The notes below the pieces were generated by a model. It saw only the letters and a program-made list of their open reading frames with translations. It did not search any database and was not told where the DNA came from. The translations under genes and the position numbers were made by a program. Shown here piece by piece: positions 29,229 to 37,945 of a stretch of 64,000 nucleotides of DNA. Numbering within the stretch: the stretch's first letter is position 1; each line of letters opens with the position of its first letter. Origin of the DNA: Phenylobacterium sp. (GTDB lineage: Bacteria; Pseudomonadota; Alphaproteobacteria; Caulobacterales; Caulobacteraceae); contig NZ_JAUYAF010000065.1 in the NCBI RefSeq assembly GCF_030693625.1, positions 1-64,000 of the forward strand, written 5' to 3'.

Positions 29229-30125
29229 TCAGCCGACCGCGCCCTCGTCCCGCAGAGCGTCGGCGAGCAGGCCCGCCACCGAAATCCCATTGCTTGGGTG
29301 GGGGAGGGTGTCGGTCGAGACGATCCGTTCGGCGCGCCGGGCGAGTTCGGCGAAGGCGTCCTCGGCGAACAGGGCGTGCACGGTCACGCAGACGGGCGGC
29401 GGCAGCCTACGGGCGCGAAGACCGTCGGCCACTTCGATCATCGTGCGTCCGGAGGAGACGATGTCGTCGATCAGCACCGGACGCCGGTCGCGCCAGGGCG
29501 TCAGGTCGGGGATGGCGATCTCGACGTCGCGATCGCCATGCCGGGACTTCTCCAGGACTAGGTGCGGCGCCCCGGCCCGTCGCGCCACCTCCGTCACCCA
29601 CTGCTCGCTCTCGCTGTCCGGGCCGATGATCAGGGGCCTGTCCACCTGGGCGGCGATCCAGTCGGCGAGCAGCGGCGCGGCGTGCAGCGCCGTCGCCGGG
29701 ACCTTGTAGATTTCCGACAGAGCGGCGTGGCGGTGCAGATGCGGATCGATGGTCACCAGCCGGTCGACTTCGGCGGAGATCAGCTGCGCGAAGTGGGTCG
29801 AGGTCACCGCCTCTCCAGGCTGGAAGCGCTTGTCCTGGCGCATATAGGCCAGATAGGGCGCGACCAGGATCAGGCGGGTCGCGCCGAGCTCGCGAAGCGT
29901 CCGGGCGGCGAACACCAGGCGCAGGAACTGCGCATCCGGGCGGGCCAGGCTGCAGACGAGGATCGCCGTCCGGCCCGCGACGTCGGATCGCACGCGGACA
30001 TAGGATTCGCCGTCCGGGAACTGCCGGGTCTCCAGCACGCCGAGCTCGGCGCGCAATTGGGCGGCCAGGTCCCGTCCCAAGGCCTCCGAGCCCGGCAGGG
30101 GCATGACGATCGGAAAGGCGCTCAT
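29229..30125 (-). CDS. prs: Ribose-phosphate pyrophosphokinase (archaeal-like)
   Basis: Interconverts ribose 5-phosphate plus ATP and PRPP plus AMP. 298 residues from the ATG at 30125, which overlaps the stop of the phosphorylase gene (ATGA). Motifs are FPDGESYVR, YLAYMRQDKRFQPGEAV, DPHLHRH, the flexible-loop lysine K193 in LEKSRHGDRD, and the PRPP site VLIDDIVSSGRT (217-228). The MRQDKRFQPGE form resembles archaeal enzymes more than the usual bacterial ARQDRK form. It is shorter than the usual bacterial enzyme (about 310-315). As last gene of a phosphoketolase/nuclease/phosphorylase operon it could run in reverse, making ATP from PRPP and AMP. Confidence 0.85.
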   Translation of the reverse strand: MSAFPIVMPLPGSEALGRDLAAQLRAELGVLETRQFPDGESYVRVRSDVAGRTAILVCSLARPDAQFLRLVFAARTLRELGATRLILVAPYLAYMRQDKRFQPGEAVTSTHFAQLISAEVDRLVTIDPHLHRHAALSEIYKVPATALHAAPLLADWIAAQVDRPLIIGPDSESEQWVTEVARRAGAPHLVLEKSRHGDRDVEIAIPDLTPWRDRRPVLIDDIVSSGRTMIEVADGLRARRLPPPVCVTVHALFAEDAFAELARRAERIVSTDTLPHPSNGISVAGLLADALRDEGAVG

Positions 30126-31645
30126 GCCTCGATCTCGATCATGTCGGGGTGCGCTGTGGCGTAGTCGAGCGCATAGGCGAGTTCGCCCGAGGTCTCCGCG
30201 TTCACGGTCAACAGCGGCTGCCCCCGCGCCACTTCGTCGCCCAGCCTCGCCTCGAGCGTCAAGCCGGCGGCCTTGCGGTCCGGCGCGCCCGCCAGCTTGG
30301 CCAGGGTGGCGACCTGTCGATTGTTGATGAGCACCACGCGGCCGGCCCGGCGCGCGAGGATCGGCGAGCGGACCGCCGCCTTGGGCGGGGTGCGCATCCC
30401 GCCCTGCGCCTCGCAGATCCGCTGGAACTTGGTCCAGGCCCGACCGTTGGCGAGCACGGCCTCGGCGACGCCGGCGCCTGTCCCGGCGACCGCGGCGCCC
30501 GCCAGCTCCAGCGCGGCGCCGGCCAACAGGCAGGCCCGGGCCCTCAGGTCCTGGGGCGCGTCCGAGAGGTTTTGCAGCACCGCTAGGACGTCCCAGGCTT
30601 CTAGGGCGGGGCCGACGCCGCGCCCCACCGGCTGGCTGCCATCCGTCAGCAGGCAGCGCGCCTTGACCCCGAAACGCGCCGCGACCTCGGTGAGGCGCTG
30701 TGCGAGCTGCTGGCCGGCGGCCTCGGAGCGGACCTTGGCCGTCGGGCCGACGGGCAGGTCCAGAACCACATGGTTTGACCCGGCGGCGATCTTCTTCGAC
30801 AGCACCGAGGCGACCAGCTGGCCCTCGGTGTCCACATCCAGGACGCGTTCGATGCGGATGAAGATGTCGTCGGCCGGACTGAGGCTCACCGCTCCGCCCC
30901 AGACTAGGCATCCCCCTTCCGCCTCGACCACCCGGCGCATGGCGGCGAGGTTGAGGTCGACGGGCGCCAGGGTCTCCATGGTGTCGGCCGTGCCGGCCGG
31001 CGAGGTGATGGCGCGCGAGGAGGTTTTCGGAGCCATCAGGCCGCATGCGGTGAGGATCGCCACTACGATGGGGGTCGTGCGGTTGCCCGGCAAGCCGCCG
31101 ATCGAGTGCTTGTCGATCACCACCGGGGCGTCCCAGGTCAGCCGGTCGCCGACGTCCACCATCGCCTGGGTCAGGGCCACAGTCTCGGCCTCGTCGAGCG
31201 GCATGGCCGACGACGCAGTGAGGAAGGCCGCCAGATGGATGTCGGTGTAGCGCCCCGCCGCGACGTCGCCGACGATGGCCGCCATGGCCGGCGCGTCGAG
31301 CCGGCTGCCATAGATGCGGCGGCGGACGCTCGACAAGGATTCGAGCGCCGGAGCATGGCGCACCCCGATGGGATCGCCCGGCTGCACGCCAAGCAGCCGC
31401 CAGGCCTCTTCCGAGAGCGCCGCCTCATCGAGCGCGATCAGGTCGCCGTCGAGCTGGAAGAGGGTCGCATAGACCTCCCGGTCCCCCGCGGTCAGCAAGA
31501 CCTGGGCGCGGGCGGACAACCCCTCGGAGCGGCAGACATGGCAGTCGCGCCGCATCAGCACGATGGCCTCATGCTGCGCGAACAGGCCAAGCCGCCGGGC
31601 GCGAAGCTGCGGACTGGGCGCGAGGTCTGGTGGGCGAAGGCTCAC
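30122..31645 (-). CDS. AMP phosphorylase / thymidine phosphorylase family enzyme
   Basis: 507 residues from the GTG at 31645, whose GTGA overlaps the previous stop; an upstream ATG at 31687 is possible. Family 2 nucleoside phosphorylase with the long N-terminal domain of archaeal AMP phosphorylase. Motifs are DKHSIGGLPGNRTTP, MAPKTSSRAITSPAGTADTME and GGCLVWGGAVSLSPADD, which fit AMP phosphorylase better than E. coli DeoA (KHSTGGVGD). If so, it would split AMP or other nucleotides with phosphate into the base and ribose 1,5-bisphosphate. Automatic pipelines usually name it thymidine phosphorylase. C35 and C38 near the N-terminus form a CxxC. Downstream is prs. Confidence 0.8.
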   Translation of the reverse strand: MSLRPPDLAPSPQLRARRLGLFAQHEAIVLMRRDCHVCRSEGLSARAQVLLTAGDREVYATLFQLDGDLIALDEAALSEEAWRLLGVQPGDPIGVRHAPALESLSSVRRRIYGSRLDAPAMAAIVGDVAAGRYTDIHLAAFLTASSAMPLDEAETVALTQAMVDVGDRLTWDAPVVIDKHSIGGLPGNRTTPIVVAILTACGLMAPKTSSRAITSPAGTADTMETLAPVDLNLAAMRRVVEAEGGCLVWGGAVSLSPADDIFIRIERVLDVDTEGQLVASVLSKKIAAGSNHVVLDLPVGPTAKVRSEAAGQQLAQRLTEVAARFGVKARCLLTDGSQPVGRGVGPALEAWDVLAVLQNLSDAPQDLRARACLLAGAALELAGAAVAGTGAGVAEAVLANGRAWTKFQRICEAQGGMRTPPKAAVRSPILARRAGRVVLINNRQVATLAKLAGAPDRKAAGLTLEARLGDEVARGQPLLTVNAETSGELAYALDYATAHPDMIEIEA

Positions 31646-33000
31646 AGCTCGTGCCGCTCCATCATCTGCGGGATCACGCAATCCCATCCCAGCTTATCGG
31701 TGATCCGCAGGCGCAGGGCGTCCGACGCATTCGGCTCACCGTGCACGATGAAGGTCTTCTTCGGCGGCCGGCGGAACCCCGAGAGCCAGCGCAGGATTTC
31801 ATCGGCGTCAGCGTGGGCCGACAGCATCTGCAGGTTCTGCACCTCGGCGTTGATAGGAATCCATTGGCCGTGAATCTTGACCTCCTTGGAGCCCTCGACC
31901 ATGGCCCGCCCGCGGGTGCCGGCGGCTTGGAAACCGGAAAACAGGATGGTGTTGCGGCGGTCCGGGCCATAAGCCTTGATGTGGTGCAGGACGCGTCCGC
32001 CGGTGGCCATGCCGCTGGCCGCTAGGATCACCTTGGGCATGGTGTTGGACGTCAGCGCCTTTGAGGCCTCAACGTCGCGCACATAGGTCGCCACCGCGCA
32101 GGACGCCTCGCAGACGTCCGCGGGCAGCCGATGGTCCTCCAGGTGGGCGCAGAGCATGTCCGTGGCGCTGATCGCCATGGGACTGTCCAGGAAGATCGGG
32201 ATTAGGCCCAGCCGGCCCTGCTGCTTCAGCCGCCACAGGTGATAGAGCAGCGATTGCGCGCGGCCCACGGCGAAGGTCGGGATGATCACCGTCCCACCCC
32301 GGGCGGTGGTCCTCTCGATGATCTCGCCAAGGGCGTCGTCGGAGTCGCGGTCATCATGCTTGCGGTCGCCATAGGTCGACTCGATGACCAGGTAGTCGGC
32401 GTCCTCCACCGGCTCGGGATCGAGCATGGTGGCATCGCCATAGCGGCCCAGGTCGCCGGAGAAGACGACCTTGGTCCCCTTCCAATCCACCTGCGCGGTC
32501 GCCGCCCCCAGGATGTGGCCCGCCCGGCGCAGGGTGAGCCGCGCGCCCCCGGCCAGCCGAGCCTCCTCGTGGAAGGCGACTGTCTCGAATTGCTCGATCG
32601 TCCGCTCTGCGTCGTGAACCCCGTAGAGCGGCAGGGCCGGCTTATGCTTGGTGTAGCCGTGGCGGTTGGCGTCCTCCGCATCCTTCTCCTGGATGTGCGC
32701 GCTGTCACGCAGGATCAGCGACGCCACGTCCTGGGTCGCCGAACTGGCGTGGATCCGTCCGCGATAACCGTCCTTCACCAGCTTCGGAAGATAGCCCGAA
32801 TGATCGAGGTGGGCGTGGGTCAGGACCACGGCGTCGATGGAGCCCGGCTGGACCGGGAGGGGACGCCAGTTCTGTTCCCGCAGGGCCTTCAGGCCTTGAA
32901 ACAGGCCGCAGTCGACGAGCAGGCGCTGGCCGTCCGTCTCCAAGAGGTGCTTCGAGCCGGTGACGGTTCCGGCGCCGCCGAGACTTGTGAGACTGATCAC
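31642..33000 (-). CDS. Metallo-beta-lactamase/beta-CASP ribonuclease-like protein
   Basis: 452 residues. The zinc motif HAHLDHSG (H62, H64, D66, H67) and later SGDLGRYGD belong to the metallo-beta-lactamase fold. ESTYGDRKH, the beta-CASP insert (IPTFAVGRAQSLL) and the C-terminal RNA-metabolising motif (IPINAEVQNLQMLSAHADADEIL, HGEPNASDAL) place it with CPSF73/RNase J-like nucleases that act on RNA. It lies 13 bases after the phosphoketolase gene and overlaps the phosphorylase gene. In this operon it could supply nucleotides from RNA; direct evidence is lacking. Confidence 0.87.
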   Translation of the reverse strand: MISLTSLGGAGTVTGSKHLLETDGQRLLVDCGLFQGLKALREQNWRPLPVQPGSIDAVVLTHAHLDHSGYLPKLVKDGYRGRIHASSATQDVASLILRDSAHIQEKDAEDANRHGYTKHKPALPLYGVHDAERTIEQFETVAFHEEARLAGGARLTLRRAGHILGAATAQVDWKGTKVVFSGDLGRYGDATMLDPEPVEDADYLVIESTYGDRKHDDRDSDDALGEIIERTTARGGTVIIPTFAVGRAQSLLYHLWRLKQQGRLGLIPIFLDSPMAISATDMLCAHLEDHRLPADVCEASCAVATYVRDVEASKALTSNTMPKVILAASGMATGGRVLHHIKAYGPDRRNTILFSGFQAAGTRGRAMVEGSKEVKIHGQWIPINAEVQNLQMLSAHADADEILRWLSGFRRPPKKTFIVHGEPNASDALRLRITDKLGWDCVIPQMMERHEL

Positions 33001-33013
33001 GTTTTTGTCCTCC

Positions 33014-35380
33014 TCAGAATGCGGCCATGTCGAGGGCGCGCGGGTTGGCGCGACCGGCCACGGCTTTCAGTTCGGGTTCGGTGAGTAGGTCGCTGGGCGA
33101 GACGTCCAGGCTCCGCGCCGCCGCCTCGATCAGGTGGGCCCAGGTGCAGCGGTTGGCGAACAGCATGCCGAACACATCGAACGTGCCGCCGCGGCCGATA
33201 TAGCCCCGCGAGATCAGCTGATCGCCGCCACCGTCGATCCTGCGCAGGAGCCCCTGCATCGGTTCGGGCCGCGTGTGGCTCACCAGCACCCGCGGGAGCG
33301 CGCGGGGAAAGGCCGCTTCGATCTCGGCGTCGGCGAGCGTGCATTCGGCTTCCAGGGCGTCGCGCGGCGCGCGCAGGCGGCCGGGCTCGAGCACCGCGGT
33401 GACGCAGGCGCGATGTCCGCGGGCCTCGAGCCTGTCGCGGGCCTTCAAGGCCTCAAGCGCTTGGTAGGCGCCGACCGCCACGATCTGCACCTGGGCGTCG
33501 TCCGGCGCCCCGGCCAGATGCGCCCAGCCCCGGGCCACCAGATCCGCGGCCCCTGCCGCGTCGAGCAGCCAAGGCAGGACGCGCTTGGGCGTCACTAGGC
33601 AGGCGATTTGGCCGCGGGTGCGATAGACGCTTTGCAGCGCCGCCACGGCGCTATTGGCGTCGATGGGGAACAGGACCCGCGCGGTGTCGGACATTTCGCC
33701 CAGCAGGGCCTCGCCCAGGGTCGGGTCCTGGTGAGACTGCTCGTTCTTGGAGTTTTCCCAGGTGTGGGAGGTTGCGAGCAGTGGGATGGAGATCCAGCCC
33801 GCCGGCGCACCGGCCTCCCGCTGGCGCCGGGCGAAAACGATCTCCTGGCGCAACGCGCCCAGCATTTTCATGGCGAAGGCTTCGTAGCTGACGATCAGGT
33901 TGAGGCCGCCCTTGTTGCCCAGGGCCGCCCCGCTCACCGCCTCTTCATTCAGCGCCGTGATCACCGCCCCATCCACCGCCTCGGCCGTCCCCGGCTCGGG
34001 TCGGTTCACTCGGTGCTTGAGGCGGTCGAGGGTCTTGCCCATGCGGTTGCTGCGCAGTTCGTCCGGATTGCCGACCCGGGGCCGTAGGTGCGGGTTCGCC
34101 GCCACAAGGTCCACGAACCAGGCGTCCAGCGCCTCCATCGGTGAGGCCTCGCCCATGACGGGGTTGAGCGCGGGCTCGCGCGGCGCCTCGGGCCGACGGG
34201 TGGCGGCAGGGTGCAGGCTCTCGGGCGGCCGATGCTGCAGGGCATGGGTCCGCAGGACACCCACGGCGGCGTCGAGCTCGGCCATGGGCACGAAGAGCTG
34301 CGCGGTCGCGGCGTTGAACGCCTCGCGCGCACCAGCGTCGGTGCTGGGATTTCCGGAGAGGGGCAGATTGTGGGCGCGGTTCGTCCCGGCGCCCGGGAAC
34401 CCGAACCCCTTGATCGTCCGAGCGATCACATACGGCAAGGGGGCCGGATAGCGGCGCTCCGGGTCGGCGCTGAACCGCTTCAGGCGCTCTTCGCTTTCCA
34501 GGATCGCCCAGGCGAAGGCGGCGGGATCGCGCCCATCGATCCCCACGGGGTCAAAGCCACTAAGCGCGAGGTGGCGCTCCAGCCAAACTTCTCCGCCCTC
34601 CTGCTCGATCTCGGAGCGCTCCTCGATCCGCCGGCCGTTCAGGATCATCACCGGCGTCGCCAGGCCGCTGTCCTCAGCGCGCCACCAGCGCGGCGCCCAG
34701 TCGGAGCCCCGCTGTTCCTCGAACGCGCCGTCGCTTAGGAAGGCCACTAGGCTCTCGCCGCGCAACGGCATGTGGACGTACTGGAGTTCCGCGAAGCCGA
34801 GATAGCCACCTTCTGAGACCGCCCCGGCGGTCTGCGGCCCGGCGTGGCTGCCGAGCGGCGCCGCCGGCGTCCCGTCCGCCCGGATCCCGTAGCCGTAGAA
34901 GTCGCTGACCAGTTGCGAGAGGCCGGCCTCGGTGCGGTCGTAGCGCTGGCGCTGGGCCGGCGAGACATCGCCCGTCAGGACGTTGATCGCCTCTATCGCC
35001 GACACGCAATGACCCTGCCCCATCACCCACGCGCGGGTGACGCCTGAGAGCACATTCGCCGCTAGGTAGCCGGCGAAGGCGGGGGCCATGTTGAGCGATC
35101 CGCCCGTATGGCCCTCGGGATCGGACTTGAAGCTCTGGGCCGGCAGCGCCGCCCCGCTGAGATCGACCTTGCGGGCGTAGCTCATGTGAACGATCAGCCA
35201 CATGGCCGCGCGGGTCAGACGGTCGGCCGCAGCCAGCACGCGATAAATGCTTTCAGCGTCTGGCCAGCCGCCGCGCCGCACCAGACGTTCGACCAGCGCC
35301 TCGACCTTCGCCACCGTGTCCGGTTGGCGCTCCAGGACGCCATAGCCGTCCTTCCACACCTCGGCCCAATCGTGGGTCAC
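33014..35380 (-). CDS. Divergent phosphoketolase-family TPP enzyme (copy 1)
   Basis: 788 residues from the GTG at 35380, which has GGAGG seven bases before it. The protein follows the phosphoketolase (XFP) plan: EGHTGG (89-94), GQGHC (121-125), SEGGYLGFAE (189-198), SDGAFEEQRGSDW (216-228), RVGNPDELRSNRMG, LNEEAVSGAALGNKGG, SYEAFAMKM and TSHTWENSKNEQSHQDP. Classic XFPs have GPGHGG and GDGEAETG instead, so this is a distinct subfamily; database names for such proteins vary (xylulose-5-phosphate 3-epimerase, transketolase-like). Expected chemistry is phosphate-dependent cleavage of xylulose 5-phosphate or fructose 6-phosphate to acetyl phosphate. First gene of a four-gene operon; a paralogue is at 50875-53229. 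Confidence 0.82.
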   Translation of the reverse strand: MTHDWAEVWKDGYGVLERQPDTVAKVEALVERLVRRGGWPDAESIYRVLAAADRLTRAAMWLIVHMSYARKVDLSGAALPAQSFKSDPEGHTGGSLNMAPAFAGYLAANVLSGVTRAWVMGQGHCVSAIEAINVLTGDVSPAQRQRYDRTEAGLSQLVSDFYGYGIRADGTPAAPLGSHAGPQTAGAVSEGGYLGFAELQYVHMPLRGESLVAFLSDGAFEEQRGSDWAPRWWRAEDSGLATPVMILNGRRIEERSEIEQEGGEVWLERHLALSGFDPVGIDGRDPAAFAWAILESEERLKRFSADPERRYPAPLPYVIARTIKGFGFPGAGTNRAHNLPLSGNPSTDAGAREAFNAATAQLFVPMAELDAAVGVLRTHALQHRPPESLHPAATRRPEAPREPALNPVMGEASPMEALDAWFVDLVAANPHLRPRVGNPDELRSNRMGKTLDRLKHRVNRPEPGTAEAVDGAVITALNEEAVSGAALGNKGGLNLIVSYEAFAMKMLGALRQEIVFARRQREAGAPAGWISIPLLATSHTWENSKNEQSHQDPTLGEALLGEMSDTARVLFPIDANSAVAALQSVYRTRGQIACLVTPKRVLPWLLDAAGAADLVARGWAHLAGAPDDAQVQIVAVGAYQALEALKARDRLEARGHRACVTAVLEPGRLRAPRDALEAECTLADAEIEAAFPRALPRVLVSHTRPEPMQGLLRRIDGGGDQLISRGYIGRGGTFDVFGMLFANRCTWAHLIEAAARSLDVSPSDLLTEPELKAVAGRANPRALDMAAF

Positions 35381-35755
35381 GCGCCTGCCTCCACCACGCG
35401 CCCTCAAGGGCGACGCAGGTTAGGACGCGGCAGACGCGGGACGCTTACGGCCCGATCAACGGATTGCCTGGTCAGCCTAGTGGGAACCCTGGCCCCGCCG
35501 GCAGCCACGGACTTAGGCGGTCGCGAAGCTTACGCCGGCAAGCCATGAGACGGAGCGCTGTTCCCCAGATTCACGCCTGAATGGTCGGACCAGCCCAACG
35601 GGGCATGTAATCATATTGTATTCAGCGCTGCGATATAACATTCCCACCGTGTCAATGTTCTCCAATTCTCTTCGACATTTGCTTTCCATTAGGACCAAGA
35701 CGGCAGACTGGAGGCGGCCTTCTGTCCAAGGCCGCGCCAACACGCCGGATACGCG
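35381..35755. other. Divergent intergenic region, probable promoters
   Basis: 375 bases between the phosphoketolase operon and the acyltransferase gene. No gene is visible. The stretch 35600-35700 is AT-rich compared with its surroundings and is the likely promoter area. I found no perfect FNR-type palindrome here. Confidence 0.4.
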
Positions 35756-36868
35756 ATGCCGCAGAACCTCAAAGCCCTGACCAGTCTGCGCTTTATCGCG
35801 GCCATGTGGGTGGTCAGTTTCGACTACTGGCATGACCTCACAGCCGTCACGCCGCGCCTGGTGAGCAAGGGCTATCTCGGCGTCGAGTTGTTCTTCGTGC
35901 TGTCCGGATTCATTCTCAGCCACGTCTATCTGCAGGGCTTTGGGGCGCGCAGATTCCGCTACGCCGACTTCCTCTGGGCTCGCTTGGCGCGCGTCTATCC
36001 CGTCCACCTAGCGACTCTCCTCGGCATGGGAGCCCTAATCGCCGGCGCCACGCTGCTGGGCGTTGAGGCCGGCGGCAAAGTGCTGGTCTGGTCCTCGTTG
36101 CCGGCCCAGTTCACCCTCACCCAGGCCTGGGGTCTGGGCCTGCAGGGCGGCTGGAACCATCCTTCCTGGTCGATCTCGGCCGAATGGTTCGCCTACCTGA
36201 CCTTCCCGGTCTTCGCGTGGGCGGCCTGGCGTCTGCGCCACCGCCCCGGCGTCGCCGTGCTCTTGGCCCTAGTGCTCGTTGCGGCTTTGGAGACCGGTTT
36301 CGAGCGGCTCGCTGGCTTCCCTCTCACTCAGGCGACCATCGCCTGGGGCGCGCTGCGAATCGTACCCTGCTTTGCCCTGGGCTGCGCCGTCTACCTCCTG
36401 TGGTCAGCCCATCCGATCCGCCGGCCGGCCTTGGCGATCGCGGGCGCTGCGGTGAGCCTCGGCGCGATCCTATTGGCTCTTCAGGCCGGTGCACCGGACG
36501 CGGTTGCCATCGGGCTCTTCGGGGGGCTGATCTTCAGCCTGGCCGGCCTCGCCAGCGCCGGGTCGCGACTGCTGACCGCCGCGCCCCTGGTTTATCTCGG
36601 CGAGGTCAGCTTCGCCGTCTACATGGTCTGCATTCCCTGGCAGCTGGTCTTCGTGAAGGCCGCCCACCGGGGGTTGGGTCTCCCCGACGGGCCACTGCCC
36701 CTGCCGCTTTGGCTCGCCCTGGTCGTCGGCGTCGTTCCCGCAGCGATGGTCCTGCACCACCTGGTCGAACGCCCGGCGCGCGACGCCATGCGCCGCCACG
36801 GCCTCCCCTTCCAACGCGACCGCACCCGGCTTGGAGCGCGGTCGGCGGCGGTGGCCGCCGGCAATTGA
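35756..36868 (+). CDS. Acyltransferase 3 (OafA/YrhL-type) membrane protein
   Basis: 370 residues with about ten membrane segments. The N-terminal LKALTSLRFIAAMWVVSFDY, LGVELFFVLSGFILSHVY and the RLARVYPVHL segment are hallmarks of membrane acyltransferases that O-acylate sugars or lipids. WNHPSWSISAEWFAYLTFP contains the usual WSISxE motif. The substrate is unknown. No clear ribosome binding site is seen before the ATG at 35756. It does not obviously connect to the copper or energy genes. Confidence 0.85.
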   Translation: MPQNLKALTSLRFIAAMWVVSFDYWHDLTAVTPRLVSKGYLGVELFFVLSGFILSHVYLQGFGARRFRYADFLWARLARVYPVHLATLLGMGALIAGATLLGVEAGGKVLVWSSLPAQFTLTQAWGLGLQGGWNHPSWSISAEWFAYLTFPVFAWAAWRLRHRPGVAVLLALVLVAALETGFERLAGFPLTQATIAWGALRIVPCFALGCAVYLLWSAHPIRRPALAIAGAAVSLGAILLALQAGAPDAVAIGLFGGLIFSLAGLASAGSRLLTAAPLVYLGEVSFAVYMVCIPWQLVFVKAAHRGLGLPDGPLPLPLWLALVVGVVPAAMVLHHLVERPARDAMRRHGLPFQRDRTRLGARSAAVAAGN

Positions 36869-36878
36869 TCTTGATCAT
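36865..36878. promoter_or_regulatory. Near-consensus FNR-type box
   Basis: TTGATCTTGATCAT matches TTGAT-N4-ATCAA except for the last base. It starts at the stop codon of the acyltransferase gene, about 36 bases before the start of the next gene. A chance match is quite possible. Confidence 0.25.
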
Positions 36879-36913
36879 GCGACCTGGCGCGCCAGAGCTG
36901 TAGAAACGAGACG

Positions 36914-37300
36914 ATGCGACTCCTGCTCGCCCTTCTGGCCGTCCTGGCCCTGCTCGGGAACCCGGCGACCGCGGGGGCCGCTCAGGTCGCCTGCACCGCC
37001 CATGGGGACGCGACTGCCATGAGCAGCATGGGCATCGCCACGATGCCGGACATGTCTCACGCAAGCCCCGAGACGGCGACCGCCGAATCCTGCTGCGACC
37101 AATCGGGAAAGTCCAAGACGGCTGACCTGAGCTGCGTCCGGGCCTGCGCCGCAGCCTGCGCTGTCATTGTGGCCCTGCCGAGCCCGGCAATCTCCGTCGC
37201 CTGCTATGCGACCGCCGCCGCTGTCCGCCCGACCTCGATGACCTCGCCGACCTCGCAGACGCCGGCCCGGCTCGAACGACCTCCCAAATCGATCGGCTGA
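36914..37300 (+). CDS. Small exported Cys/Met-containing protein
   Basis: 128 residues with an N-terminal signal sequence (LLLALLAVLALLG). The middle has a Met-rich patch (MSSMGIATMPDMSH) and Cys residues (ESCCDQSGKSK, LSCVRACAAACAV), followed by a hydrophobic stretch and a Pro/Thr-rich tail. No family recognised. Composition and position, before other small copper-type proteins and a cusF remnant, suggest a metal-related envelope protein. Confidence 0.5.
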   Translation: MRLLLALLAVLALLGNPATAGAAQVACTAHGDATAMSSMGIATMPDMSHASPETATAESCCDQSGKSKTADLSCVRACAAACAVIVALPSPAISVACYATAAAVRPTSMTSPTSQTPARLERPPKSIG

Positions 37301-37399
37301 ACCCGCGGCGCTTTGCGCCGGCGGGATCGCGCGCACCTGCGCGCCAGCCGGCCGGACTCCATCCGGCCATAGCCATCGAACCTTGAAGGGAGCCTTCCC

Positions 37400-37675
37400 A
37401 TGTCCATCCGTGATCTTCTGGCCGCCAGCGCGCTATCGCTCGGCCTTGTCCTGACCCTTACCGCCCCGGCCGCCGCCCAACCCTATGGCAAGGGCGGCAA
37501 CTACAGCCTAGCGCCAGCCCCGCGCCCGGCACCCGATCGGGTCGCCAAGCCCAACCAAGGCGAGACCCACTGCGTCTGCCCGATGATGAAGGACGCCGGC
37601 GCCCTGCACCGGCGGCCCATGACGCCCGGGGGCGACCCGCAGGCTCAGCCCGCCACACCGGGTCTGCCCGGCTAG
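37400..37675 (+). CDS. Small exported protein with HCVCPMM motif
   Basis: 91 residues. AAGGGAG precedes the ATG at 37400. A signal peptide ends near PAAAQ, and the mature 65 residues are Pro/Gly-rich with one conserved-looking cluster, ETHCVCPMMKDAG, that could bind copper through Cys and Met. No family known to me. A terminator-like hairpin follows at 37723-37754. Confidence 0.55.
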   Translation: MSIRDLLAASALSLGLVLTLTAPAAAQPYGKGGNYSLAPAPRPAPDRVAKPNQGETHCVCPMMKDAGALHRRPMTPGGDPQAQPATPGLPG

Positions 37676-37722
37676 CCAGCTTCCCCGCCACGCCGGTTAT
37701 CCCCTGGCGCGGCGACGGAGGG

Positions 37723-37754
37723 CGCCGACGGGTGCTCACGACCACTCGTCGGCG
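37723..37754 (+). terminator. Terminator-like hairpin
   Basis: CGCCGACG at 37723-37730 pairs with CGTCGGCG at 37747-37754, and the loop-side bases (GGTG with CCACT) extend the stem with a bulge. TTT follows. It lies 48 bases after the stop at 37675. Confidence 0.45.
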
Positions 37755-37945
37755 TTTCCGCGCGACCGTCCCGTTCCTGTCCGTCACCCAGGAGCCCACA
37801 AAGCGCTCTGCTTGTGTGCTCGCCGCGCCGCCCATCGCGCGCCTTCGCCGAACCCCGCGAGGGACCCGGCAGGCGCCGTGCATATTCCCCAGACCGCCTT
37901 GCTCGCCCCTGCGCGGGGCCAAACAAAGCTCAACGAAGATCAACC

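Noticed and set aside
35513-36007. 164-codon frame antisense to the acyltransferase start
   Set aside because: Overlaps the conserved N-terminus of the acyltransferase and has no motifs.
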